The notes beneath the pieces are model-generated. The model was not told where the DNA came from and ran no database searches. It worked only from the letters and a program-made list of their open reading frames with translations. A program made the position numbers and the translations under genes. 64,000 nt of DNA from Corynebacterium faecale (GTDB taxonomy: Bacteria > Actinomycetota > Actinomycetes > Mycobacteriales > Mycobacteriaceae). Where the stretch lies: the NCBI RefSeq assembly GCF_030408735.1, contig NZ_CP047204.1, forward strand, positions 248,001 to 312,000, in the 5' to 3' direction. This document shows positions 17,384-25,947 of this stretch, in pieces. Position 1 is the stretch's first letter. Every line of letters starts with the position of its first letter.

Positions 17384-17974
17384 ATGACAACGAGCGCTAA
17401 ATGGTCCCTTCTGGGCGTAGTGGTGGTTCTGGCCGTTCTGATCGCACTGATTCCGCAGTTGCTGTCCAACCCCGGTGACAATGGCGGCACCACCGCCGGC
17501 GAGGCGGGGGACGGGGCGGGGGAGGCGTCGATAAGCAGCGTGGTGGCCGATAGGCCAGACTGTCCGGCCGACAATGCGGCGGGGATCGAGCTGCCCTGTC
17601 TGGGCGGGGAGACGGGCGACGGCAATGATCTGGCCACCATCGTCAACGTGTGGGCCTGGTGGTGTGAACCGTGCAGGACCGAGCTGCCGGTGTTTGATCA
17701 GTTCGCCGCGGCGCATCCCGAACTGAACGTGGTCGGTGTGCATGCTGATTCGAATGGATCCAACGGTGCGGCCATGCTCAATGATCTGGGGATCGAACTG
17801 TCCAGCTATCAGGATGATGCCAATCTTTTTGCGGGCACGCTCGGTCTGCCGGCCGTGGTGCCGATCACCGTCGTCATTGATTCCTCCGGGGAGATGGTGG
17901 ACATGTTCCCCCAGACTTTTGACAGCGTGGAGGATCTGGAAGCTGCCGTGGGTTCCGTGGGTGAGTTGCTGTGA
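17384..17974 (+). CDS. membrane-anchored TlpA-like thioredoxin
   Basis: 196 residues. N-terminal anchor (about 8-26), a Gly/Ala-rich linker, then a thioredoxin fold with the redox motif WWCEPCRTELP (CxxC as CEPC) and a cis-Pro segment VVPITVV. Two further Cys (in RPDCPADN and LPCLGG) occur in the extracytoplasmic linker. It probably reduces or oxidises disulfides outside the membrane, for example in cytochrome maturation. Start abuts the nth stop; its TGA overlaps the NUDIX gene start. Confidence 0.9.
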   Translation: MTTSAKWSLLGVVVVLAVLIALIPQLLSNPGDNGGTTAGEAGDGAGEASISSVVADRPDCPADNAAGIELPCLGGETGDGNDLATIVNVWAWWCEPCRTELPVFDQFAAAHPELNVVGVHADSNGSNGAAMLNDLGIELSSYQDDANLFAGTLGLPAVVPITVVIDSSGEMVDMFPQTFDSVEDLEAAVGSVGELL

Positions 17975-18726
17975 TGCATGCCAACCATCTGTTCCCCGAT
18001 CTGCCCCATGATTTCCCGGGGCAGAACGTCGATCTGGCACCCGATAATGCGCCGGTGTGGATGCGTCGATTAATGAATCGGATTGAGGAGGGGCATCTGC
18101 GCAATCCCCTCGCCGGTGCGGAGGTCACCGGAACAACCGATGCGGAGAAGCAGGCCGCGGTACTCATGCTCTTCGCAGGTTCCGCCACCTCCTTCGATCT
18201 ACCCAATGACGCCTCCGTGCTGTTGACCCACCGCTCACCGACCATGAGGTCACATTCCGGTCAGATCGCGTTTCCCGGCGGACGCATCGATCCGGAGGAT
18301 ATCAACGCCGTCGACTGTGCCTTCCGTGAAGCCTGGGAGGAGACCGGCCTGGATCGCCGCACCGCCACCCCGCTCGCCCAGCTGGACGAGGTGCACATCC
18401 GCGCCACCGGATATCCCGTCTACCCGGTGCTGGGACACTGGCACAGCCCCTCACCCGTGGCAGTGATCAGTCCGGATGAAGCCGATGAGGTTTTTGATGC
18501 CCCGCTCTATGACCTCATCAACCCCGACAACCGCCTGATGGTGGGGTGGCGGGAGTGGAAGGGACCCGCCTTCCGCGTCGCCGATTACGTGATCTGGGGT
18601 TTCACCGGCGGGTTGCTGTCCGCCATCATCGATCAGGCCGGCTGGGCCCACGACTGGGACACCGACCGGATTTACGATCTGGAGAACACCCTGGCCAGGT
18701 CACGCAATAACGAACGCCTGCGCTAG
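17974..18726 (+). CDS. NUDIX hydrolase, CoA pyrophosphatase type
   Basis: About 250 residues from ATG 17974 (GTG 17971 possible). The Nudix box is the CoAse form: FPGGRIDPEDINAVDCAFRE then AWEETGL, with the extra two residues typical of this subfamily. Preceded by LLTHRSPTMRSHSGQIAFPGG, the UPF0035/CoAse signature. Predicted to hydrolyse CoA or related nucleoside diphosphates. It shares one base with the thioredoxin stop, so translation is coupled. Confidence 0.88.
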   Translation: MHANHLFPDLPHDFPGQNVDLAPDNAPVWMRRLMNRIEEGHLRNPLAGAEVTGTTDAEKQAAVLMLFAGSATSFDLPNDASVLLTHRSPTMRSHSGQIAFPGGRIDPEDINAVDCAFREAWEETGLDRRTATPLAQLDEVHIRATGYPVYPVLGHWHSPSPVAVISPDEADEVFDAPLYDLINPDNRLMVGWREWKGPAFRVADYVIWGFTGGLLSAIIDQAGWAHDWDTDRIYDLENTLARSRNNERLR

Positions 18727-18800
18727 ATTGCGTTCGTCGGCGCTTGTGCGCGTTGCCCGAGCTGCTTGGCGGCCGGGGTGCGTTATGCAGCGTGAGCGCA

Positions 18801-18866
18801 CGCGAGCCAGCGCCGGGGTGCGCGCGAGCCAGCGCCGGGGTGCGCGCGAGCCAGTGCCGGGGGTGC
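18801..18866. repeat. 22-bp GC-rich tandem repeat, three copies
   Basis: Unit CGCGAGCCAGCGCCGGGGTG plus CG, copies at 18801-18822, 18823-18844 and 18845-18866; the third has a T and an extra G. It lies in the 348-base gap between the NUDIX gene and the MarP-like protease gene, near the NUDIX end. No gene is visible in the gap, whose 3' half must hold the protease promoter. Confidence 0.85.
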
Positions 18867-19074
18867 ACGCAGACTGGCGTTTGTTCGCCCAAACCGGCGC
18901 TGAGTGCATCGGCCCGCATTAAGTCCGCGTTAGGTGCAGCACCCGCGAGTATTCTAAACTCGTCAAGGATATAGTTCCATCTGAAATCCGACGGCGAAAC
19001 GGCACAGCTGCACAGCGGTGACAGCCGCACAGCCACACATCGTCGGGTTGTGAAAGAGCAGAGCACCCTAGAAA

Positions 19075-20271
19075 TTGTTGAGTTCGAGTCCGGTCGTTGA
19101 TGTCATCATCCTCGTCATCCTGGTGTTCGCACTGTGGGGCGGATGGAGGCAGGGTGCCTTCACCTCGCTGTTGTCCACGGCGGGGGTGGTGGCAGGTCTG
19201 GTGATCGGTGCTGCCGCCGCGCCTTTTGTGATGCGGTTGACGGAGTCCACGGCTTTGAGATTCCTCCTGGCGATCGGAACCGTGGTGCTGTTGGTGGGGT
19301 TGGGCAATCTCATCGGTGCGCATCTCGGCAACGCCATCCGTGATCGCATCAGGTTCCGCAGTTCCAGGATTGTGGATTCTCTGGTGGGGGCGGTGTTCCA
19401 GGCTCTGGCCACCCTCATCGTGGTGTGGTTGGTGGCGATTCCGCTGGCCACAGCATTGTCCGGGCCGGTGGCCTCCGGTATCAGGGATTCCCGGATTCTG
19501 GGCTTTGTGGATGACAACACCCCGCGTGGTCTGGAGACTCTGCCGTCGAGGATTGCTGCGATGCTGACGGACACCGGTCTCCCGCCGCTGATTTCCCCGT
19601 TTGATAACCGGCCCATCCTGGAGGTGGAGGCCCCGACCATCAATGTGGCCGATGTGGAGTTGGTGGAGTCGCTGCGCCCCTCTGTGGTCCATGTGATGGG
19701 TGATGCTGGTGAGTGCAGCCGTCGTCTCATGGGGTCCGGGTTTGTGGCGGCACCGGATTATGTGATCACCAACGCCCATGTCGTCGCGGGCACCGACACC
19801 GTCAACCTGGATACCACGGTCGGTGTCCACGGCGCTGAGGTGGTTTTTTATGATCCCGATGTGGATATCGCGGTGCTTTACAGCCCCGGCTTGGGCCTGA
19901 GTCCGCTCACCATGGCGGAGACCCCGTTGGAGACAGGTGAGGAGGCGATCGTGATGGGCTTCCCGCTGTCCGGTCCCTTCGATGCATCCCCGGCCCGTAT
20001 CCGCGAGCGCATCATGATCACGGGTGCCAATATCTACGCCTCCGGCCAGCATGAACGTGAGGCCTATTCGGTGCGGGGCACCATCCGTTCCGGTAATTCC
20101 GGTGGCCCCATGGTGGATGAGGAGGGCCATGTTGCGGGTGTGGTGTTCGGCGCGGCGATTGATGGTTCCGACACCGGTTTCGTGCTCACCACCGATGAGG
20201 TGCAGAGCCGCGTCGGGGACATTCAGCGTCTGGTCACACCGGTGGACACCATGCAGTGCGCGGTGTCTTAA
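19075..20271 (+). CDS. marP: MarP-like membrane serine protease (CvpA-type anchor plus trypsin fold)
   Basis: 398 residues. Four hydrophobic helices (about 6-24, 34-52, 62-84, 103-125) form a CvpA/colicin-V-production-like domain. The periplasmic chymotrypsin-fold protease has His in TNAHVV, Asp in DPDVDIAVLY and Ser in GTIRSGNSGGPM. The start is one of two tandem TTG codons at 19075/19078. Mycobacterial MarP (Rv3671c) is needed for acid resistance through peptidoglycan hydrolase processing; the location after thioredoxin/NUDIX genes agrees. A Cys pair (GECSRR and MQCAVS) could form a redox disulfide, as in MarP. Confidence 0.9.
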   Translation: MLSSSPVVDVIILVILVFALWGGWRQGAFTSLLSTAGVVAGLVIGAAAAPFVMRLTESTALRFLLAIGTVVLLVGLGNLIGAHLGNAIRDRIRFRSSRIVDSLVGAVFQALATLIVVWLVAIPLATALSGPVASGIRDSRILGFVDDNTPRGLETLPSRIAAMLTDTGLPPLISPFDNRPILEVEAPTINVADVELVESLRPSVVHVMGDAGECSRRLMGSGFVAAPDYVITNAHVVAGTDTVNLDTTVGVHGAEVVFYDPDVDIAVLYSPGLGLSPLTMAETPLETGEEAIVMGFPLSGPFDASPARIRERIMITGANIYASGQHEREAYSVRGTIRSGNSGGPMVDEEGHVAGVVFGAAIDGSDTGFVLTTDEVQSRVGDIQRLVTPVDTMQCAVS

Positions 20272-20361
20272 CACCTCTGCTTTGCGACGCTCCCCCGACC
20301 ACCCCGCTGGGCTTGGCCGCCCCAGGGTGGATCCCCCTCGGCGCAGCTCGAGGCGATGGTG

Positions 20362-21282
20362 TCAGACGGTCTGAGCGAACTCCGCGACCATTCCGGTGAA
20401 CTGATCTGGATCCTCCAGAAAGGACAGATTGGTGACCCCCGGGACGGTCACCACTTTGAAGGCCCCGGTGGTGCGGGTGCGGGCGAGCGCTGCGAGGGGA
20501 TCCGTACGGTTGTCACGGGGACGGATAAGCCAGACGGGGCAGCTGGCGACCTGGTTGCTGAGTTTCGATGGCAGCGATGCCATCAGGAGCCGATTGGTGC
20601 GGACAATCGCTGTGAAGGTGTGATCGATGGAGAGAGCCTTCTGGCGCAATTTCACGGCCTCGGCAAAAGCCCTGCTGCGTTGAAACGGGGGTGTGGTGTG
20701 GGTGAGCACTTCTTGGCGGGCGGCGCGGGGGATCAACATGCGCGCCGGGCGCAACACGGCCGTGGGCAGGCTGCAGAGCATGATCCGGATGATGGTGGTA
20801 CCGAACAGGTGCGGCCGCCGGAGAACCGCCTGGCTCAGATCCACGGGGTGGACTGCTCCGAGTGAGATGACCGCTGTCGCCCGCTCCGGGTACAAGGTGG
20901 ACACCGACCAGGCGATGCTGCCACCGGTGTCCGTGCCCACGAGGATCGCAGAGTCATGCCCCAGAGCACCGATGATCCCGTTGATATCGCCCGCGGAACG
21001 GCGCAGATCATAACCACTCGGGGGTTTGTCGGACAAACCATAACCACGCAGATCCACGGCTGCGACATGGAAACCCCGGGCAGCAAGTGGTGCGATGACA
21101 TCCTTGTAGTCAAACCAGCCACCGAACGCCCCGTGGAGGAGCAGGATCAGGGGATCGGTGGAGGAACCAGCCACGGCCACATGCAGCCGCACCCCACGGA
21201 CATACACATTGTCATGCTGGTAGGGCCCGTCAAGTGCCACCACGGACGGTGAGCGACTAATTGATGCCACGGTCCGGTTCAT
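20362..21282 (-). CDS. alpha/beta-hydrolase, epoxide-hydrolase-like, catalytic His not seen
   Basis: 306 residues from ATG 21282, which has GGAG 7 bases upstream; a TTG at 21414 would give 350. Oxyanion motif LLHGAFGGWFDY, and nucleophile elbow VGTDTGGS with Asp as nucleophile (epoxide hydrolase/dehalogenase type); a possible acid Asp in RPRDNRTDP. The usual C-terminal PGxGHxxxLEDP motif reads PGVTNLSFLEDP here, so the catalytic His is replaced by Asn. From memory, position corresponds to mycobacterial ephE (Rv3670), convergent with marP. Activity is therefore uncertain. Confidence 0.8.
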   Translation of the reverse strand: MNRTVASISRSPSVVALDGPYQHDNVYVRGVRLHVAVAGSSTDPLILLLHGAFGGWFDYKDVIAPLAARGFHVAAVDLRGYGLSDKPPSGYDLRRSAGDINGIIGALGHDSAILVGTDTGGSIAWSVSTLYPERATAVISLGAVHPVDLSQAVLRRPHLFGTTIIRIMLCSLPTAVLRPARMLIPRAARQEVLTHTTPPFQRSRAFAEAVKLRQKALSIDHTFTAIVRTNRLLMASLPSKLSNQVASCPVWLIRPRDNRTDPLAALARTRTTGAFKVVTVPGVTNLSFLEDPDQFTGMVAEFAQTV

Positions 21283-21481
21283 GGAGCGTCTCCGATTGAC
21301 CATGGTCAACCAGTTTCTCCAGGAGGTGAAAAAACGCCTGACCACACCGCCGTTTCCCCGATCCTGACCGGGAAGCGGGGTGGATGTATCTGGGAACTTG
21401 ATGGATGGTGTCAAGGGGGGGCCTCAGGGGAGAGTGGGCTGACGCATGGTGGGGGTGATCCCCAGGCTGCCATCGCCAACG

Positions 21482-21521
21482 CCCCTCGGCACGAACCAGG
21501 CGGGGGACTGGCACCGAGGGG
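21482..21521. terminator. stem-loop between the hydrolase and Holin-X genes
   Basis: CCCCTCGG (21482-21489) pairs with CCGAGGGG (21514-21521), with an inner CCAG/CTGG pairing and a GTTT tail on the plus strand. On the minus strand it follows the Holin-X gene and could end its transcript. Confidence 0.45.
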
Positions 21522-21603
21522 TTTATCCAGGGTGCAGGCCGTGTGCCGTGGGTGGGGTGTGTCGCGGGGCGATGAAAAAAGGCTGCGTGAGGGCTGGGGG
21601 AAA

Positions 21604-22152
21604 CTACTTGCCCGCAGCGGTGGCGCCGGGGCCGTGGAAACCAGCGGTGTAGAGCCCACGCTGGTTGGAGCGCTCCAGGTTGCTGGTGGCCTGACCTGGA
21701 ACCAGGTTCTTGAGTTCATTCACCGATTGGATCGTGTTCTTCGGTGCTCCCATCTTCTTGACCTTCTTCCATCCGAAGAACGCCAGTGCGGCGGCGAGGA
21801 CAATCATGATGAGGAAGACGATCAGGAATGCCGCCCAGCGGTCGAGCCAGGTGGAGAGGAGTTCCGCCAGGAAGAAGAAAAAGAAGAAAGAGCTATACAG
21901 CGCGATGGTGCCTGCGACACCGAAGGCTCCACCGCCCACAGCTGCCTTCTTGGCTTCTCCTGCCAGCTCGGTCTTCGCCAGCTCCACCTCCGCGCGGAAG
22001 AGGCTGGACATCTGGGAGGTGGCATTGGAGATCAGCGTGCCAATGGACGCGTCACCCTTGATGCTGGTGTCCACGTCGCTGAGCGGAATCGCATTGACCT
22101 TCGGGGTGAAGGTATCGCTGCCATCGGTAAAAAGGCCATCGTTGTTGCTCAC
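21604..22152 (-). CDS. actinobacterial Holin-X-type membrane protein
   Basis: 182 residues. A polar N-terminus, then IGTLISNATSQMSSLFRAEVELAKTEL, the Act_holin/phage-holin-superfamily-III signature. Two hydrophobic helices follow: one with a run of six Phe (about residues 83-104), and about 112-130 (AAFLIVFLIMIVLAAALAFF). Then a basic loop and a disordered tail. From memory, similar in location to mycobacterial Rv3669. True holin function is unproven; this group is common in actinobacterial cell-envelope gene neighbourhoods. The gap 22153-22415 shows no gene. Confidence 0.75.
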   Translation of the reverse strand: MSNNDGLFTDGSDTFTPKVNAIPLSDVDTSIKGDASIGTLISNATSQMSSLFRAEVELAKTELAGEAKKAAVGGGAFGVAGTIALYSSFFFFFFLAELLSTWLDRWAAFLIVFLIMIVLAAALAFFGWKKVKKMGAPKNTIQSVNELKNLVPGQATSNLERSNQRGLYTAGFHGPGATAAGK

Positions 22153-22415
22153 TTGGAAGCTCCTCCAGTGTTTTTAAAGGCGTACATCTTCTGCGTTCTT
22201 TAGTCCCAATCGTGCCATGAAATTCAATCCCGGGTGAACTTCCCGGCCGTGCAGCATGGGGAATGTTGCGCAAATGTTGTCACCGTGCGTGTTCTCCACC
22301 GCCGATCATGGGCGCTGAGTTACATAATAGAGGTATCTGACGCCGGGCATCATGGCGGGGAGGTGCGACACCCTCCCCATCGCGCACCTCAGCCCTCATC
22401 CTTGACGGTGAGGTG

Positions 22416-23270
22416 TCAGGCGGTGCCGCGCCTGGCGCGTTTGACCCACCAGATGCCGCCGGCGGCCATGGCCGCGAGGCCGGCCACCACGCCGGTTCCT
22501 ATCCCTACGTCCCGTGTGCTCGGCATCTGGAACAACGGCTCAGGGTTTTTGAAACTTAAAATCGTCCATCCGCGTTCCAGAGCGGTCTTCTTCAACGCTC
22601 TGTCCGGGTTGACGGCGACGGGGTTGCCGACAGTCTCCAGCATGGGCACATCTGTGAACGCATCGGAATAGGCGAAGCTGGATTCGAGGTCATAACCGTG
22701 TTCTTCAGCAAGGTCGAAGATGGCCTGCTGTTTGGCGGCGCCCTTGCAGTAGAAGAGCACCTCGCCGGTATAGCGGCCGTCAACTGCCTCCAGGATCGTG
22801 TTGACGGTTCGCGTGACCCCCAGTTCCTTGGCTATCGGCTCCACCAGCTCCCTCACCGATGCGGAGATGATGATGACATCGTGTCCCCGTTCCCGGTGAT
22901 AGTCGATGAGCTCCCGCGCCTCCGCGTAGATGGTGGGTGTCACCACCGTGTGCATGGTCTCTTCGGCGATGCTGCGGACCTGTTGCACATCCCAGCCACG
23001 GACCATGGCGGTGAGCTGGTCACGGGTGTTGTCCATCTGCTCACTGGTGTGGCCTGCGAACATGTAGGTGGCCTGCGCGAGTGAGAGTTGGAGGGCCTCC
23101 ACCGGGGAGATCAGGCCGCTGTTCATGAACTCCCGGCCGTAGGCGTAGGTGGAGCTCATGGCGATGATTGTTTTGTCCAGATCGAAGAAGGCCGCCACCG
23201 TGCCCGGCGTGGCCCTGTCTGCATCTCCTGTACCGGGGCGGGCCAGTGGGGAGAAGTCTGGGTTATTCAC
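22416..23270 (-). CDS. HAD-IB phosphatase, SerB-like, with C-terminal anchor
   Basis: 284 residues. Motif I FFDLDKTIIAMSS (DxDxT variant DLDKT), motif II VIIISAS, and motif III/IV with K in CKGAAK and FAYSDAFTDVPML (D-x4-D). The C-terminus has a hydrophobic stretch (GIGTGVVAGLAAMAAGGIWWV) and basic end, suggesting membrane association. Subfamily IB members dephosphorylate phosphoserine or phospholipid-related substrates; the latter fits the membrane tail. Location before ssd matches mycobacterial Rv3661. Confidence 0.87.
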   Translation of the reverse strand: MNNPDFSPLARPGTGDADRATPGTVAAFFDLDKTIIAMSSTYAYGREFMNSGLISPVEALQLSLAQATYMFAGHTSEQMDNTRDQLTAMVRGWDVQQVRSIAEETMHTVVTPTIYAEARELIDYHRERGHDVIIISASVRELVEPIAKELGVTRTVNTILEAVDGRYTGEVLFYCKGAAKQQAIFDLAEEHGYDLESSFAYSDAFTDVPMLETVGNPVAVNPDRALKKTALERGWTILSFKNPEPLFQMPSTRDVGIGTGVVAGLAAMAAGGIWWVKRARRGTA

Positions 23271-23501
23271 AAGGGGTAGTCTATAGATTTTTCGACGGTT
23301 TTAAAGATCGGAACTGAAACTAGTGGGGCTGAAGTGATGAAAGATACTAAAGGGGTGGCGATTCTGGGAGGTGTTGCGGTTAGCAAATGCGATCACATGT
23401 GCTAATTGGGAATTTGATTGAGTTGACCCGCGGTTATTGTCATGTTCCGCTTCTTGTGTCATAATTTCAGGTGCAAGGCCCCGACATACCGTGTGGCCTG
23501 C

Positions 23502-23572
23502 CCCGACCACACCCCCCCCGAGGTCGGGTTACCGACGGCCCGCGCACACCCCCCCCCGAGGCGCGGGCCGTC
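23502..23572. repeat. two consecutive hairpins with C-tract loops
   Basis: Hairpin 1: CCCGACC (23502-23508) with GGTCGGG (23522-23528), loop ACACCCCCCCCGA. Hairpin 2: GACGGCCCGCGC (23534-23545) with its perfect complement (23561-23572), loop ACACCCCCCCCCGAG. The loops are nearly identical although the stems differ. They lie in the 449-base gap 23271-23719 between the HAD gene and the ssd/tad operon, about 150 bases before ssd. No clear gene is in the gap. Confidence 0.8.
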
Positions 23573-23719
23573 CCTTATTCCTATAAGACTGCGCGGAGCC
23601 CCGAAAGGTTCCCGGGTTGTCCACATTAATTTGGGGCACCATCAACAAAACCGGGGGTTATCCACAGGTCGGTTGCCAACCCGTTGATGGGCGGGGTGAT
23701 CCCCAGCAGAGTGTGGGGC

Positions 23720-24799
23720 ATGAACTCGCCCCGCAGAACCCAGGCCATCCTCGTCGCTATTCATGATCCCGTCCTTCACCCCGAAGCCATGCATATCGCT
23801 GCTGCCACCGGGCGTCCCATCGTGGACTCGACCAGCCCGGCTGATGTCGCCCGCCACTGGAACCGGGCGTCGGCTGTGCTCCTGGATGCGGAGATGGCGG
23901 GAAACCTCACCAATGACCGTCGGCGGGACCGCATCTTTCTTCTGGGATCAGACCCCGGCCCAGCTGATTACCGGGCAGCCATGACCATCCAAGCCGAACA
24001 GGCTTTGTTGTTGCCAGCCCAGACTGCGGAGCTGCTCACCGCGCTGGGACGGGATGATGGCAGGACCGCATCGGTGAACCGTGGATCAGGCACCGTCATC
24101 GGAGTGCTGGGTGTGGCCGGCGGGGTGGGGGTGAGCACCATCGCGGTGGCTCTGGCACGCAGGCGGGCCACCGGGAATCCCGCCGTCCTCATTGATGCGG
24201 TACCGGGATCGGGAGGCCTTGATCTGCTCGTGGGTGCCGAGGACGTACCGGGCGCCCGGTGGCCTGACCTCGGTTTCACCCGCGGGGCCGTCGCCGCAGA
24301 GGACGTGGTGGCGGCACTACCCGCCATGGGGGATAACCTCTTTGTCCTCTCCGCAGCACGGTCACTGGTGGCGGACCCTTTCGTGCTGGAACCGGCGGTG
24401 GTCAAGACAGCAGTGGTGAGCCTGATGGAGGGCGAGCGTCCCATGGATGTGGTGGTGGATCTGCAGGCGGGGGCCATCACCGAGGAGGTGGTACCGGTGC
24501 TGGATCATCTCGTGGTGGTGGTTCCCGCTGAGGTGCGTGCGGTTGCCGCCGCGGTTTCACAATTACAGGAACTTAAGCGCCACCAGGTGCAGGTCTCGGT
24601 GGTATTGAGGCACCGCGGCTGGTCGGGACTGGATGTCGCGGAGGTGGAGAGGATCCTCAGCACACCGGTGATCGCAGAGGTCGGAACCATCGCCAGACTG
24701 CCCAAAACCGCGGAGATGCACGGGCTGACCGGTGCCCTCCCAAGATCACTGGTGCTGGTCAGCGATGCGATCACAGCCGAGTTGAAGGTGGGTGCGTGA
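23720..24799 (+). CDS. ssd: Ssd/CpaE-like ATPase of the Tad locus
   Basis: 359 residues from ATG 23720 (TTG 23684 and ATG 23687 are alternatives). An N-terminal receiver-like region without phosphorylation motifs is followed by a MinD/ParA-like domain. The P-loop is GVAGGVGVSTIAVALA: the usual GKT/GKS Lys is absent, as in Ssd proteins. VLIDAVPGSGGLD and DVVVDLQAG are the later MinD-like motifs. Ssd/CpaE proteins position Tad secretion machinery and influence division; the following six genes form the tad locus. It shares a base with tadA (TGATG). Confidence 0.83.
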   Translation: MNSPRRTQAILVAIHDPVLHPEAMHIAAATGRPIVDSTSPADVARHWNRASAVLLDAEMAGNLTNDRRRDRIFLLGSDPGPADYRAAMTIQAEQALLLPAQTAELLTALGRDDGRTASVNRGSGTVIGVLGVAGGVGVSTIAVALARRRATGNPAVLIDAVPGSGGLDLLVGAEDVPGARWPDLGFTRGAVAAEDVVAALPAMGDNLFVLSAARSLVADPFVLEPAVVKTAVVSLMEGERPMDVVVDLQAGAITEEVVPVLDHLVVVVPAEVRAVAAAVSQLQELKRHQVQVSVVLRHRGWSGLDVAEVERILSTPVIAEVGTIARLPKTAEMHGLTGALPRSLVLVSDAITAELKVGA

Positions 24800-25947
24800 T
24801 GTCTACGCGGGGTGCGCAGGATTTGCTCATCGAGCGGGTTCAACGCGTGCTGGCGGGACTTCCGGAGCAGGCCAGCTCAGCGGAAGTGGTCCAGGTTGTG
24901 CGGGATCAGGCGGGTGTGATCGGTGATGAGGAGGTGATTGAGATTCTCCGCAGGCTGCGCAGTGATTCCGTCGGTGTGGGCCCCTTGGAACGCGTTCTGG
25001 CCCTGCCGGGTGTGACGGATGTGCTGGTCAATGGTGCCCACGATATCTGGCTTGACCGGGGTGATGGACTTGAGCGGGTGGATCTGGATTTCGGGTCGGA
25101 TGAGGCGGTGCGTCGTTTAGCAACCCGCCTCGCGCTTCAGTGTGGTCGCAGGCTTGATGATGCCCAGCCATTTGCCGATGGGCGTCTCGTCCGGGATGAC
25201 GGCAGCATCATTCGCATCCATGCGGTGTTGCCGCCCTTGTCGGAATCCGGCACCTGCCTCAGCCTCCGGGTGTTGCGCCAGGCCACACTGAGCCTGGATG
25301 ATCTCGTCCGGGGCGGCACCCTCACCGGGGAGTTGGCCCATGTGCTCCGGATCGTGGTGGACAAGCGCCGGGCCTTCCTGGTGGTGGGTGGCACCGGTTC
25401 CGGGAAGACCACCCTGCTGTCAGCACTGCTCAGTGAGGTGCCCGGAGATCAGCGGATCGTCTGCATCGAGGACACCGCTGAACTCAATCCGGCACACCCC
25501 GGGACGGTGAACCTGGTGTCCCGGGCGGCCAATGTTGAGGGTGCCGGTGAGGTCAGCATGTCGGATTTGTTGAAACAGGCGCTGCGGATGCGGCCGGACC
25601 GCATTGTCGTGGGGGAGATCCGCGGTGCCGAGGTGGTTGACCTTCTTGCTGCCCTCAATACCGGCCATGAAGGTGGTGCCGGGACGATCCATGCCAATTC
25701 CATCGCCGAGGTTCCTGCCCGCATGGAGGCCCTGGCCGCCAGGGGCGGGGTGGACAGGATGGCTCTGCATTCCCAGTTGGCTGCGGCGGTGGACGTGGTG
25801 ATCGTGATGAAACACACCGCGCAGGGGCGTCGACTTGCCCAACTGGGCACACTTCGGGGATCTCCCACCGAGGCCCACGTCGTGTGGGATATGGATCGGG
25901 GACTCGTTGACCCGGACACGGAGCTGGCGACATGGTTTCAGTCCTGA
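24799..25947 (+). CDS. tadA: TadA/CpaF secretion ATPase
   Basis: 382 residues. Domain order: N1D-like region, then VLVNGAHDIWLDRGDGLERV, FADGRLVRDDGSIIRIHAVLPP, Walker A VVGGTGSGKTTLL, CIEDTAELNP, Walker B region RMRPDRIVVGEIRGAEV and the His box NTGHEGGAGTIHANS. This hexameric ATPase powers Flp pilus assembly. It overlaps the previous gene by one base and the next gene by 16 bases, so translation is coupled through the operon. Confidence 0.94.
   Translation: MSTRGAQDLLIERVQRVLAGLPEQASSAEVVQVVRDQAGVIGDEEVIEILRRLRSDSVGVGPLERVLALPGVTDVLVNGAHDIWLDRGDGLERVDLDFGSDEAVRRLATRLALQCGRRLDDAQPFADGRLVRDDGSIIRIHAVLPPLSESGTCLSLRVLRQATLSLDDLVRGGTLTGELAHVLRIVVDKRRAFLVVGGTGSGKTTLLSALLSEVPGDQRIVCIEDTAELNPAHPGTVNLVSRAANVEGAGEVSMSDLLKQALRMRPDRIVVGEIRGAEVVDLLAALNTGHEGGAGTIHANSIAEVPARMEALAARGGVDRMALHSQLAAAVDVVIVMKHTAQGRRLAQLGTLRGSPTEAHVVWDMDRGLVDPDTELATWFQS

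Noticed and set aside
18801..18866. Tandem repeats as a CRISPR array
   Set aside because: Direct head-to-tail 22-bp units without spacers and no cas genes.
18919..20274. 451-residue minus-strand frame opposite the protease
   Set aside because: His/Arg/Gln-rich shadow with no motif or RBS.
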